DNA of 64,000 bases. Source: Pseudomonas sp. PD9R. Its GTDB lineage: Bacteria; Pseudomonadota; Gammaproteobacteria; Pseudomonadales; Pseudomonadaceae. Each line of letters opens with the position of its first letter. Position 1 is the first letter of the stretch. Below, one piece after another: positions 42,207 to 51,295 of the stretch. The position numbers and the translations under genes were made by a program. The stretch is from NCBI RefSeq assembly GCF_019200975.1, contig NZ_JAHTMR010000004.1:248001-312000 (forward strand), given 5' to 3'. The notes beneath the pieces were generated by a model. That model made no database searches. It was not told the DNA's origin and was given only the letters and a program-made list of their open reading frames with translations.

Positions 42207-44590
42207 CGCTGCAGGAGGGAAATGATAGGGATGCGGGGGTCGTCGATGAGATCACCGGTTACCTGGCCTCAATACAGCCTCGCAGCTTCTTTCTGTTCGC
42301 GGGCGCCGGTTCTGGTAAAACACGAACACTTGTTGAGACCCTACGCCGGCTTACTGGTGTTGAGCCTCACGATTCTGGAGCTCGATTTGCCGCTCAACTT
42401 CGGTCTCATGGGCAATCAATCCGTGTAATTACCTACACCAGAAATGCGGTTGCCGTGATTAACGGTCGGCTTGGAGAGAACGACCTTACGACTGTATCCA
42501 CCATTCATGGTTTCTGCTGGAGTCTGATTGCTGGATTCGACGACGATATCCGAGAAGCAATGCTTGGCATCAATGCGCAGGGTCTAGAGGAGGCAAAACA
42601 GACTGCTGCAGGGCGCGCGCGAGGGCCAACACCTAAGGACGAGCGTACGATCCAGGAGCTCCAAGAGAAAGCCGAAACTATCAAAACTATTCCCCGGTTT
42701 ATCTATCACCCAGACCGTAACACGTATGGCGAAGGAGCCCTGCAACATGCTCAGGTTATTGCCATAGCGGAATGGCTGCTTGCGGAGCGTCCGACCCTAA
42801 GGCGTGTATTGGCTGATCGACATCCAGTGATTCTGATCGACGAATCCCAAGACACCATGAAGGGTATGCTTGGTGCCCTTTTGAGGATAGCTGAAGAAAC
42901 CCCAAAAATGCTTGCCCTGGGGTTTCTCGGTGATCACCGTCAGCGCATTTACCTTGATGGCCATCAAGACTTGCCCGGCTTGATCCCCAATGAATGGGCT
43001 CGCCCGGCATTGCAGATGAATCACCGAAGCCAAAAGCGAATTGTGGACTTAATCAACCAGATTTGGGAAACCGAAATGGATGGTCGAACACAACCGACTA
43101 CGGGAGTTAGACAGCATCCACGAACAGAAAAGAATGCTGGAACAGTACGTATATTCGTGGGCGACACAAATCTGTCCGCGGACGAAAAGATTCGAGGGGA
43201 AGCTCGTTGCGCTGAGGAGATGGCTGAGGTTTCAAGCCATCGCGAATGGTGTAACCCACGTCGCGGCTATCAGGTGTTGGCTCTTGAGCACAAGCTTGCT
43301 GCCCGACGCGGTGGCTTTCTTGATGTCTTCAATGCGCTTTTGCTCATAGATCCAGACTCTACTTCCCCGCAAGGAAGTGGGGAAAACACTGGACCTGCGG
43401 CGGTGCGAATACTGCTACGCGAAGCCATGACACTTGCAGCTTGCTTTGATGATCAACGGGATATCGATGAGTTCTCCGTCATTGAGGTACTCCACCAATT
43501 TGATCGACTACGTGAGCTATCAACGGACACCGAAACCCAGAAAGAACAGCTGGCAAAGCTGAGCAATGCGGTTAAGCAGTTCGCAGTTCTATGTGCCAAA
43601 ACCGAAGCTACCGTAAGGGAAATCCTTGAACCAATTATCAGCGCTGAATTGTTCAAGATAGATGATCGGCTTGCCGCAGCCTTTCGAGACACTGGTCCTC
43701 CTCCTGAAGCACCTGGCCGTGGTACCACCGAAGCTTCCGAAGACAGAAAACGACGTGGTTGGCACGCTTTATTCAAGGCGCGTTGGTGTGAAGTTGGACG
43801 TTATCGGAATTACTTGGAAGGGAACTCCAATCTGTCGACTCATCAGGTAGTTAAGGGATCCGAGTTCGAGCATGTATTGGTTGTAATGGATGATCAGGAG
43901 GCCGCGGGCTCCTTATTCTCATATGACAAGGTGTTCAGGGCGGAGCCCTTGAATGCCACCGACATAGGGAACGTAAAGAGCAACAAGGAAACCTCCATTG
44001 ACCGCACATTACGCTTGTTGTACGTCACCTGCAGCCGAGCACGCGAAAGTCTTGCTCTGGTGCTCTGGTCATCAAATCCTCAGCGGGCACTTGAGGAAAT
44101 CAAAGCAGGTGGCTGGTTCACGGCGTCAGAGATCAAAGCCGTTCCAGATGAGATTCCAGGTGTCAAAACCGCAGACATAGCAGAACTGATGGTGCCTGCA
44201 GCATTTGTGCTGCACCGATCTTTCTCCGAGTCTGATCGAACAGGCCTGAGCCGTGAGCAGATTTGGGAGGCGAACGATCGAGGGCTGATCAAATGCTGGG
44301 AAATTGGCCGCAGCCTGGCCCGTAAAGACCCTCATTTGGTGGCGCAATGCAAAGCTGGGACTCTGCCCATGCTGAACTGGAAAGGCGGGGTTTCTCGAGT
44401 AACAAAGAAAAAGCAAAAGTTTGGTTCTTTGCGGTACCTGGCTCAGTGGCAGGGGATTCGCGGCGATGATTTGAACATTACCTTGAATGCAGAATTCTCT
44501 CTTACCTGTAACGCAACCGGCATCGTTGTCACCTTCACGTCGGACTGGACCAAATTGGCTAATCAATCGAGCGGTTCAGAAGAGGAATAG
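42203..44590 (+). CDS. UvrD-like SF1 helicase paired with OLD nuclease (second system)
   Basis: 795 residues. Walker A AGAGSGKT at 33-40, motif Ia VITYTRNAVAVI, Walker B DESQD at 213-217, motif III LGDHRQRIY, motif V-like GSEFEHVLVV and motif VI LYVTCSRARESL. The C-terminal ~120 residues form an added domain I do not recognise. ATG at 42203 follows AGGGGAA and overlaps the OLD stop by 4 bases, so translation is coupled. The longer upstream frame lies within the OLD gene. Confidence 0.92.
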   Translation: MTLQEGNDRDAGVVDEITGYLASIQPRSFFLFAGAGSGKTRTLVETLRRLTGVEPHDSGARFAAQLRSHGQSIRVITYTRNAVAVINGRLGENDLTTVSTIHGFCWSLIAGFDDDIREAMLGINAQGLEEAKQTAAGRARGPTPKDERTIQELQEKAETIKTIPRFIYHPDRNTYGEGALQHAQVIAIAEWLLAERPTLRRVLADRHPVILIDESQDTMKGMLGALLRIAEETPKMLALGFLGDHRQRIYLDGHQDLPGLIPNEWARPALQMNHRSQKRIVDLINQIWETEMDGRTQPTTGVRQHPRTEKNAGTVRIFVGDTNLSADEKIRGEARCAEEMAEVSSHREWCNPRRGYQVLALEHKLAARRGGFLDVFNALLLIDPDSTSPQGSGENTGPAAVRILLREAMTLAACFDDQRDIDEFSVIEVLHQFDRLRELSTDTETQKEQLAKLSNAVKQFAVLCAKTEATVREILEPIISAELFKIDDRLAAAFRDTGPPPEAPGRGTTEASEDRKRRGWHALFKARWCEVGRYRNYLEGNSNLSTHQVVKGSEFEHVLVVMDDQEAAGSLFSYDKVFRAEPLNATDIGNVKSNKETSIDRTLRLLYVTCSRARESLALVLWSSNPQRALEEIKAGGWFTASEIKAVPDEIPGVKTADIAELMVPAAFVLHRSFSESDRTGLSREQIWEANDRGLIKCWEIGRSLARKDPHLVAQCKAGTLPMLNWKGGVSRVTKKKQKFGSLRYLAQWQGIRGDDLNITLNAEFSLTCNATGIVVTFTSDWTKLANQSSGSEEE

Positions 44591-44671
44591 CCGACGACTT
44601 ACGTCTCCAACTTACACAGCGCTGACGAGAAAGCGCTCGTGCAAGGAGCAGGGGGCGGAGTAATCCGATTG

Positions 44672-44703
44672 CAAAAAGAAGTGCCGACGTTACCGTCGGC
44701 ACT
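44672..44703 (-). terminator. Rho-independent terminator of the minus-strand operon
   Basis: AGTGCCGACG (44680-44689) and CGTCGGCACT (44694-44703), 4-base loop. Read on the minus strand the stem is followed by TCTTTTTGC. It ends the six-gene operon whose last gene stops at 44832. Confidence 0.8.
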
Positions 44704-44831
44704 AGGTGTTGCGATGCATTACGTTGCATTTGTACATCGAACTACGATGTTGTGCTCGTGGCGGTCCACTAGCTCCATATCCAGCAATGCAGTCAAGGTA
44801 GAAGTGACAACTGAGCGCAAACGTTACGTCA

Positions 44832-45596
44832 TCACCAGACTGAATCCCCACGCAGCGCCACATCGGCACCACCGTCGATGAAGATTGTCTGACCGGTCAT
44901 ATGACCATTCTTCTCGCTGGCCAGAAACGCCAGCAATTCTGCCGCCGCGATAGGTTCATAAGGCCCTTTCAATGGCATTGGGCAGCCGGCGTTGATCCGA
45001 TCCTTGGTGGCCTGGTCTTCGAATAGGCGTGACAGTAATTCCGTCTTGACCAGACCGGGGGCAATGGCGTTCAAGGGAATCCCTGCGCCTGCCCATTCAG
45101 TGTTCAGTGCCACACGGCGAATCCAGCGTGACAGTGCCTGCTTGGTACTGGCGTAGGCGTAAGGCGCTTCTTCAGCACGGGCCAGAGCCTGAGGTTCGGT
45201 GCCGTCCAGCATCGCGTCCACTAGTTGCTGATCGAAGGCGTGAATCGACACGATGGACGATACCGCTACCGCACGAGGCTCTTTTGACTTGAGTAGTAAT
45301 GGTCGCAAGCCTTCCAGCGTAGCCAGTGCGCCATAGTAATTGATCGCAACGGTGGCAGGTCCGGCGATGTCGACACCGGCTACTGCCAGTACTCCGTCGA
45401 TGACGCCTTCGCTGAGCTCGGTAGCTTTATCGATCAGAATTTGACGACCTTCGGCAGTGGCAAGATCCGCAATGATCTCTGCATCGCGAATGTCGGCACC
45501 AATAACGCGATGCCCTTGGGATTCGAGTAGCTGTCTGGTGGTGCGGCCAATGCCGGACGCAGTACCGGTGATGACATAGGTTCTAGGGATGGACAT
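44832..45596 (-). CDS. 3-alpha-hydroxysteroid dehydrogenase/carbonyl reductase-like SDR
   Basis: 254 residues. TGTASGIG at 10-17, Ser113, Tyr148 and Lys152 (YASTK). VIGADIRDAEIIADLATAEG at 31-50 closely matches the corresponding part of HsdA, the 3-alpha-HSD/carbonyl reductase of Comamonas testosteroni; NNAG is replaced by AVAG as in that subfamily. ATG at 45594-45596 has AGAGG upstream. Last gene of the minus operon. Members reduce or oxidise varied ketones, so a steroid substrate is not implied. Confidence 0.9.
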   Translation of the reverse strand: MSIPRTYVITGTASGIGRTTRQLLESQGHRVIGADIRDAEIIADLATAEGRQILIDKATELSEGVIDGVLAVAGVDIAGPATVAINYYGALATLEGLRPLLLKSKEPRAVAVSSIVSIHAFDQQLVDAMLDGTEPQALARAEEAPYAYASTKQALSRWIRRVALNTEWAGAGIPLNAIAPGLVKTELLSRLFEDQATKDRINAGCPMPLKGPYEPIAAAELLAFLASEKNGHMTGQTIFIDGGADVALRGDSVW

Positions 45597-45624
45597 GAAA
45601 ACCTCTACTGACAGGGAAAATAAA

Positions 45625-46461
45625 TCAGGCACCCAGCTCGAAATTGTCGGGATCTGGCCCGAGCCGTCCGGTCTGCGGAATATTGGAGATTTGCCGCAAG
45701 TCTTCGGCATTCAATTCGAAATTGAAGACGTCGATGTTCGCCGCAATGCGCTCGGCGTTGGTCGAGCGCGGGATAACCACATGACCGCTTTGCAAATGCC
45801 AACGCAGGATCACCTGTACGGTGCTCTTGCCGAGTCTGGCGGCGATGCGCGCCAGTGCCGGCTCATGGAGCAGCGCTCCACCTTGACCCAAAGGGCTCCA
45901 GGATTCGGTGGCGATGCCAAGCTGCCGGGAGAACTCCACCAGTGGCGCTTGAACGAAGTCCGGGTGGATCTCGATCTGGTTCACGGACGGTGTGACGCCG
46001 GTTTCACCGATAACGCGCTGCAGGTGTTCCTGATGGAAGTTGGATACGCCGATCGACCGCACACGACCTTCATCGCGTAGACGCACCATGGCTTTCCAGC
46101 TGTCCAGGTAGGCATCTTTCTTCGGCAACGGCCAATGGATCAGGAACAGATCCAGTGTTTGCAAACCAAGGCGTTTCAGGCTTTCGTCGAACGCATGCAA
46201 GGTCTGATCGAAGCCGTGATCGGCGTTCCAAAGCTTGGTGGTGATGAAGATGTCCTTGCGGGGTATTTCGCTTTCAGCGACAGCGCGACCCACCCCAGTT
46301 TCATTGCCGTAGATCACGGCCGTATCAATATGCCGATAGCCCGCCAGCAAGGCAGCTTTTGATGATGCGTAAGCCTGTTTGTCGTCGAGTTGCCAGACGC
46401 CCAGTCCCAATTGGGGGATCTGGACACCATCGTTCAGAGTGATCAGAGGAGCGTGCGTCAT
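45625..46461 (-). CDS. Aldo/keto reductase (AKR5-like)
   Basis: 278 residues. The tetrad is complete: Asp46, Tyr51, Lys76, His109. Typical blocks GYRHIDTAVIYGNE, LFLIHWPLP and SIGVSNFHQEHL. Resembles 2,5-diketo-gluconate reductases/prostaglandin F synthases. ATG at 46459-46461 has AGGA upstream. NADPH-dependent reduction of an aldehyde or ketone. Confidence 0.92.
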   Translation of the reverse strand: MTHAPLITLNDGVQIPQLGLGVWQLDDKQAYASSKAALLAGYRHIDTAVIYGNETGVGRAVAESEIPRKDIFITTKLWNADHGFDQTLHAFDESLKRLGLQTLDLFLIHWPLPKKDAYLDSWKAMVRLRDEGRVRSIGVSNFHQEHLQRVIGETGVTPSVNQIEIHPDFVQAPLVEFSRQLGIATESWSPLGQGGALLHEPALARIAARLGKSTVQVILRWHLQSGHVVIPRSTNAERIAANIDVFNFELNAEDLRQISNIPQTGRLGPDPDNFELGA

Positions 46462-46492
46462 TGGAGTGTCCTGATTATCAAAAATTAAGGCG

Positions 46493-47434
46493 TCACATGT
46501 GGGGAGGGCTGGTAATCCAGCCTTCGACGTATTCGAACCAGAAAATGCGCCAGCTTTGGTTTTCCCGGCGCAACTCGATACGGTAATGGGCACCGAAAAG
46601 CGGTAGACCTTCGGCGGTCGTGGGGCGCTGAGCAATCACTCGGCCCAACAGCATCTGTGCCTGGTCACCATTGATGTCGATCCGCAATGGCACGCAAAAG
46701 TGCTGCATCCACGGCCATGCCTGTCGGAAATCCTTGAGCTGGCCCATGACCTCATGTCGACCTTTGAGATCGCCGATAGGAGGAAATGCGCCGGCGATGT
46801 CTTCAGTCAGGGTGTCGCGCATTTGCCCGAAGTCGGCCTGGTCCATGGCCCAGATGTAGCGCATGAAAACCTCGGCGACTTCATCCTGAGCAGAACCAGC
46901 GACTTTGGCCGCCGGCAGACGCACCCATGGTGAGTCCAGTTCGTTGACCAGATGAGGCGCTTTGTCGCCTTCGTCCCAGAAGCGTCGTGGTCGTGGCAGG
47001 TTCCACCGTGGGACGAGTGAGCGATCCCCGTCCAGCCAACTGAAAGACAGCTGCAGGCGTGTGAATAGCCAGCCACGGTCAGTAGCTCTCAGTTCACCCA
47101 CCACTAACGCACCGAACAACAGCGCTGCTGTCGATGATTCGGACGTTGCTACGTGTCCGTACAAGTAGGCGCCAAGGACTGCGCGATTCTCGTCGAAACC
47201 TACGTAATGGTTTGTGGACGCGATTTTGATCTTGTGCGGGTGAGACCCATCCAGAGCGAGCACTTCAGCAACGGCGTTGGAACCGATCAGCGAGCCATGG
47301 GCACTGCTGGAAAACGTTGCATTAAGTTCGAATACGTTGGCTATGTGGTACGAGTCTCCGCTCGCCCAGACTGTGAGGAAGTGCTCAAACATCTCAAGGA
47401 TGTTTATGCGCAGGGATGAGGCAACACTATTCAT
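46493..47434 (-). CDS. Double SnoaL/NTF2-fold protein
   Basis: 313 residues. Two SnoaL-like halves: residues ~10-145 (ending RGWLFTRLQLSFSWLDGD) and ~180-313 (MRYIWAMDQADFGQMRDTLTEDIAG ... SWRIFWFEYVEGWITSPP). Internal duplications of this kind occur in SnoaL proteins of aromatic and polyketide clusters. Function unknown; probably isomerase/dehydratase or binding. It lies 31 bases before the aldo/keto reductase in the same operon. Confidence 0.82.
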   Translation of the reverse strand: MNSVASSLRINILEMFEHFLTVWASGDSYHIANVFELNATFSSSAHGSLIGSNAVAEVLALDGSHPHKIKIASTNHYVGFDENRAVLGAYLYGHVATSESSTAALLFGALVVGELRATDRGWLFTRLQLSFSWLDGDRSLVPRWNLPRPRRFWDEGDKAPHLVNELDSPWVRLPAAKVAGSAQDEVAEVFMRYIWAMDQADFGQMRDTLTEDIAGAFPPIGDLKGRHEVMGQLKDFRQAWPWMQHFCVPLRIDINGDQAQMLLGRVIAQRPTTAEGLPLFGAHYRIELRRENQSWRIFWFEYVEGWITSPPHM

Positions 47435-47476
47435 GGGAGCTCCAGGGAGAACGATATTGAGTGGGTTTTCTTGTCG

Positions 47477-48670
47477 TCAAGTGAGCGACGTTCGTGCCTG
47501 GCGAGCTTCCCGCCTGCTGGAGTGCGCCCCGTAAAAGGTGGCCTTGAAGGCAATCAGAAGCGTTGCCAGAACGCAGAACATCACGCCTAGCCACAGGGCT
47601 GCCGGCAACCCCAAACGCTCAATCGCCCAGCCGCCAAGACTTGAACCCAGCATCACTCCGATGTTGGCCGCAGTAATGAAAAGACTGGTGGAAAAGTCTG
47701 GCGCTTCCCTTGAAACCGAGCGCAGCCAGATCTGGCTGCTGATAAGCCCACAAGTGTGGGAGGCGCCCCAAAACAACATGATCATTGCCATGCCGGGTAG
47801 CCATTGACTGGCAAGTGCGAACAACAACAGATAAGCGACCGCTAACATCAGAGGTTGCAGCAAAGTCGCTTGAATGAGGTGGCTATCCAGTAACTTACCA
47901 ATCCCAAGATTGCTCGCTACGCCACCGACTCCGAACACGACCAGCATCAGGCTGATCGCATGTGGACTGAGCCCGACCTGACGCTGCAAATATTCCGCGG
48001 CGTAGCTGTACACCGCGAACAGTGCTGTGAATGTCAGAACACCGGAAATCAGGTTCAACCACAACGCGGGTTTACGAAGAATCATCAACTGTTCGCCATA
48101 CCCCGGTAGTTCCCCGGTTGGAGATGACGGGAGCAATATCAGCACGCCAAGACCCGCGAAAAAGCACACCGCTGCGCAAAACAGATAAGCCGCTTCATAA
48201 CCGAACGTATTGGCGACCGCACTCATGGCCGGCACCCCCAGGATCAACCCCAAGGTTGCTCCTAGCACTGCTCGTGAAACGGCGTGTCCAGCTCGCTCAG
48301 GCGGATAAAGAGCGATCGCCGATGCAAGAGCAGCGGCGTAGAACATCGGATGAAAAATCGCGGACACCACGCGCAAACTCAACAGCAGGTCAAAGCTGTA
48401 GGTGAATGCGGAAAACAGGCTGCATATTGCAAAAGCGAAGAGCGAAACAACGACTATGTTTTTATGTCGCAACCGCGAAGAAACCAGTACTAATCCGGGA
48501 CCCAGCACGGCTACCGTTAACGCAAACACCCCCATTAACAGACCCGCACGCGATGTCGAGATAGCGAAACGTTCCATGATCATGGGCAAAATACCGACCA
48601 CACCGAACTCCAGGGTATACAGGCCGAACAACCCTAAAACGATGAAACCAATAGCCTTCACCGTTTTCAT
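47477..48670 (-). CDS. MFS transporter (DHA1/AraJ-like)
   Basis: 397 residues, 12 hydrophobic segments; GLLMGVFALTVAVLGPGLVL and the conserved RVVSAIFHPMFYAAALASA are typical of DHA1 sugar/drug exporters. Overlaps the flavin monooxygenase gene by 4 bases. May export an intermediate or a toxic product; the direction is inferred from family. Confidence 0.88.
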   Translation of the reverse strand: MKTVKAIGFIVLGLFGLYTLEFGVVGILPMIMERFAISTSRAGLLMGVFALTVAVLGPGLVLVSSRLRHKNIVVVSLFAFAICSLFSAFTYSFDLLLSLRVVSAIFHPMFYAAALASAIALYPPERAGHAVSRAVLGATLGLILGVPAMSAVANTFGYEAAYLFCAAVCFFAGLGVLILLPSSPTGELPGYGEQLMILRKPALWLNLISGVLTFTALFAVYSYAAEYLQRQVGLSPHAISLMLVVFGVGGVASNLGIGKLLDSHLIQATLLQPLMLAVAYLLLFALASQWLPGMAMIMLFWGASHTCGLISSQIWLRSVSREAPDFSTSLFITAANIGVMLGSSLGGWAIERLGLPAALWLGVMFCVLATLLIAFKATFYGAHSSRREARQARTSLT

Positions 48671-49662
48671 CGAGCTGACTCCGCTAAGCGCTGGGTGTGT
48701 GCAGGAAATAGCGGCAGGACATACCGACCCAACTCATCAAAAATGTCTTCAGGTCGACGTCGAGTCGGCTTGAGATTGAGCACCAGATGAGTAACACCGG
48801 CTTGCTCTTGTCTTTGCCAGAGTTCGATCAGCGCGTGGCGCCCGCCACGTAACACCCGACCGGGCTCTATCGGAGCATCAGGGTCGGGATCGAGATCGAA
48901 CCAACAGCCATAGCCATACGGCTTATAGCCACGCTCTGCGCAGGCATCGCGCCATTGCGGAATGACATCGGTCATCCCTTGCGGGTCAAAACCGTGCCAA
49001 ATCCAGGCATCGACATTCGCGGCAAGCCATTCAAGCGTTTGCCCGGCTCGGCCGGTAGCAATGTAGGGAAATCGTTTGGCAACAGGCTTTGGAATCAAGT
49101 CCAGGCTACCGTTCATGCTTCCGTGCAGTTGTGAGCGATAGCTCGGAAAGCTGTCTTCGCTGACGGTATGAATAATCTCCAGCGCTTCACGAAAACGACT
49201 TGCGCGCTGACTGAATGCTTGCCCGAACGCGGGATATTCTTCAGGTCGGTCACCGGAGGCAAGGCCCAGAAGGAAACGTCCACCGAGCAATTGATCGACA
49301 CTGGCTGCCTGCTTGGCAACGATGAGTGGATCACGCAATGGTGCGACGATACCGGCAGTCCCGATGGCGATATTACGAGTCATGGCGCTTAACCATCCCG
49401 CATAAACCATCGGGTCGAGAATCTGGCCAACATCACCAAATGTCGGGTCGTAAAACGGCACGTCTCGAAGCCACAGAGCGGCAATACCCACATCATCAGC
49501 CAGCTTGGCCATGCTCGCGTGGTTAGCCATCGTGGGCCCTGCGCTATCCGGGTAACCCTCCAGTGGCGCGACGAAGCCAATGCTCAAGTGACCCGGTTTA
49601 AACACGCGGGAGAATCCCGGGTGATTGGCGAGCGCTTCTGGGAGTGCGAGTGACGAATTCAT
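48667..49662 (-). CDS. Luciferase-like (LLM) flavin-dependent oxidoreductase
   Basis: 331 residues. HLSIGFVAPLEGYPDSAGPTM, ALWLRDVPFYDPTFGDVGQ and LLGLASGDRPEEYPAFG match the BA3436 family of luciferase-type oxidoreductases (TIGR03571). FMNH2-dependent; needs a reductase from elsewhere. Possible Baeyer-Villiger or hydroxylation step on a cyclic ketone; substrate unknown. Confidence 0.9.
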   Translation of the reverse strand: MNSSLALPEALANHPGFSRVFKPGHLSIGFVAPLEGYPDSAGPTMANHASMAKLADDVGIAALWLRDVPFYDPTFGDVGQILDPMVYAGWLSAMTRNIAIGTAGIVAPLRDPLIVAKQAASVDQLLGGRFLLGLASGDRPEEYPAFGQAFSQRASRFREALEIIHTVSEDSFPSYRSQLHGSMNGSLDLIPKPVAKRFPYIATGRAGQTLEWLAANVDAWIWHGFDPQGMTDVIPQWRDACAERGYKPYGYGCWFDLDPDPDAPIEPGRVLRGGRHALIELWQRQEQAGVTHLVLNLKPTRRRPEDIFDELGRYVLPLFPAHTQRLAESAR

Positions 49663-49781
49663 GCACTTTTCTCTAGGCGTTGGGGATTGCCAGGCTCAAT
49701 TCAGGAACGGAGTGAGCCTGATATGCTTTGTTTAGATGCGGTGGCTGATTGAATGAACGACAGTTCGACCGCAAGCAGGTG

Positions 49782-50177
49782 TCAGCTCTGCGGCAGCGAT
49801 GTAGTTTGATGACCCAGTAGCCGCCACGTGCCGGACTCCTTGCGCCAGACCACGAGGAGTAAGGTGTGCAAATGCCTGAGCACTCCACCCACGGTGGCGT
49901 CCATCTCAATAGTGCCGGTGGCCATGAATGCATCCTCACCCAAGGCGCTGACCTTTTTCAGTTGCAGTGCCGCGCTGTGGTAAATGAATGCACCATCGCG
50001 AAACTTTTTCAGGTAGCTGGCTTTGTCATCGGTAAAACCGCTGGAGTGGACGTAAACGACGTCTTCGGACAGCAGTTCTGCAAATGTATTGACGTCAGCG
50101 TCAATCATAAGACCTAATCGTCCGTTTTCCAGTTCAGTGGCGAGCTCGAACAGTAGGGTATCGGCAGCTTGATTCAC
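49782..50177 (-). CDS. SnoaL/DUF4440-like NTF2-fold protein
   Basis: 131 residues from GTG at 50175-50177, which has GGAGA about 9 bases upstream (VNQAADTLLFELATELENG); the frame also opens from 50243 but that would overlap the promoter space. Characteristic HTLLLVVWRKESGTWRLLGHQ near the C-terminus. First gene of the minus operon and divergent from the LysR gene at 50302. Confidence 0.8.
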   Translation of the reverse strand: MNQAADTLLFELATELENGRLGLMIDADVNTFAELLSEDVVYVHSSGFTDDKASYLKKFRDGAFIYHSAALQLKKVSALGEDAFMATGTIEMDATVGGVLRHLHTLLLVVWRKESGTWRLLGHQTTSLPQS

Positions 50178-50301
50178 GTGGCGTGTCTCCGGTGCTGAAA
50201 AAGTGATGTAGACCGGCGTGTAACCTAACCGGGTGACCGCCATAGAAAAATCGGCTAGGTGTCCCTTTACAACGGACCTCTATGTCATCAATGGAGGATT
50301 G

Positions 50302-51192
50302 ATGGAAAGTTTGAGTGCGATTGGGGTGTTCGTGCAGGCCGCTGAAATTCGCAGTTTTGTGGCGGCGGGCAGGGCCTTGGGGATTTCGGCCTCAGCAGTG
50401 AGCAAGAGCATTTCCCGGCTCGAGGAAAAACTGGGGGTGCGCTTATTTCATCGCAGCACACGCAACATCACGTTGACGGCTGAAGGTGCATTGTTTCTGG
50501 ACCGCTGCAGGCGCGTGATCGCAGAACTGGACGCCGCGGGCGATGAACTTCAGCAAACGTCCTCGACACCGCGTGGCAGTTTGCGTGTGAGCCTGCCCAT
50601 GATCGGCGGGCACTTTCTGCCGGTGTTTGCAGAATTCCAGACGCTTTACCCCGAAATTCAATTGGATCTTGATTTCACTGATCGGTTGGTGGACGTCATC
50701 GGCGAAGGGTTTGATGCAGTGATTCGTAGCGGGGCCCCGAAGGACTCCAGCCTGTCCTCACGCTGTCTGGGTCGTTATCGAATGGTTGCAGTTGGTGCTC
50801 CCGCGTACTTTGCCATGCATGGAAAACCGGTAACTCCGCGAGACCTTCTGGAACATAGCTGTATTCATTTTCGCTTTCCCCAAACCGGCAAGCTGCAAAG
50901 TTGGTCGATTTGGGATGGCATGGAAGAGCAGGGAATGGACCTGCCCAAGTCAATTATCTGTAACTCTGTCGAGGGGAGGGTCTGTTTCGCCCTTAAAGGA
51001 TTGGGCATCACTTACGCCGCGGATTTCATGGTGAAAGACGCGTTGTTGGCCGGGGAGCTGACCACTGTTCTGGATGAACACACTCTGGAAACCAGCGTTT
51101 TTAACCTGCTGTGGCCATCTGGGCGTTTCGTTCCGCCCAAGCTTCGTGTGTTGATTGATTTCCTCAGCAGCAAAATTCCATTTCTCTACTGA
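50302..51192 (+). CDS. LysR-family regulator divergent from SnoaL/LLM operon
   Basis: 296 residues. HTH from MESLSAIGVFVQAAEIRSFVAAGRALGISASAVSKSISRLEEKLG; binding domain from GSLRVSLPMIGGHFLP. ATG at 50302 has GGAGG just upstream. CrgA/DmlR-like. Likely regulates the divergent operon 50177-44832. Confidence 0.9.
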   Translation: MESLSAIGVFVQAAEIRSFVAAGRALGISASAVSKSISRLEEKLGVRLFHRSTRNITLTAEGALFLDRCRRVIAELDAAGDELQQTSSTPRGSLRVSLPMIGGHFLPVFAEFQTLYPEIQLDLDFTDRLVDVIGEGFDAVIRSGAPKDSSLSSRCLGRYRMVAVGAPAYFAMHGKPVTPRDLLEHSCIHFRFPQTGKLQSWSIWDGMEEQGMDLPKSIICNSVEGRVCFALKGLGITYAADFMVKDALLAGELTTVLDEHTLETSVFNLLWPSGRFVPPKLRVLIDFLSSKIPFLY

Positions 51193-51223
51193 ATGAGCCT
51201 TGTGTCGACATGTCAGCTTTTTA

Positions 51224-51241
51224 TTTGACACAAACGTCAAA
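51224..51241. promoter_or_regulatory. GAC-N6-GTC operator 1 upstream of maleate isomerase gene
   Basis: TTTGACACAAACGTCAAA, perfect 6-base arms TTTGAC/GTCAAA. TTGACA also gives a -35 box, with TAGATT 16 bases on as a -10. Confidence 0.6.
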
Positions 51242-51254
51242 TTTGATAGATTGA

Positions 51255-51272
51255 TTTGACAATACTGTCGAT
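51255..51272. promoter_or_regulatory. GAC-N6-GTC operator 2 upstream of maleate isomerase gene
   Basis: TTTGACAATACTGTCGAT; GAC at 51258-51260 and GTC at 51267-51269. It is 31 bases (about three helical turns) from operator 1, fitting binding on the same face. Confidence 0.6.
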
Positions 51273-51295
51273 AGATTCACGTTTCGGAGAGATTC

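Noticed and set aside
44832-49662. Steroid catabolism as the function of the second block
   Set aside because: The HsdA-like SDR, the KstD-like protein and SnoaL folds suggest it, but no steroid-specific enzymes such as KshAB or HsaC are visible. Those families are widespread.
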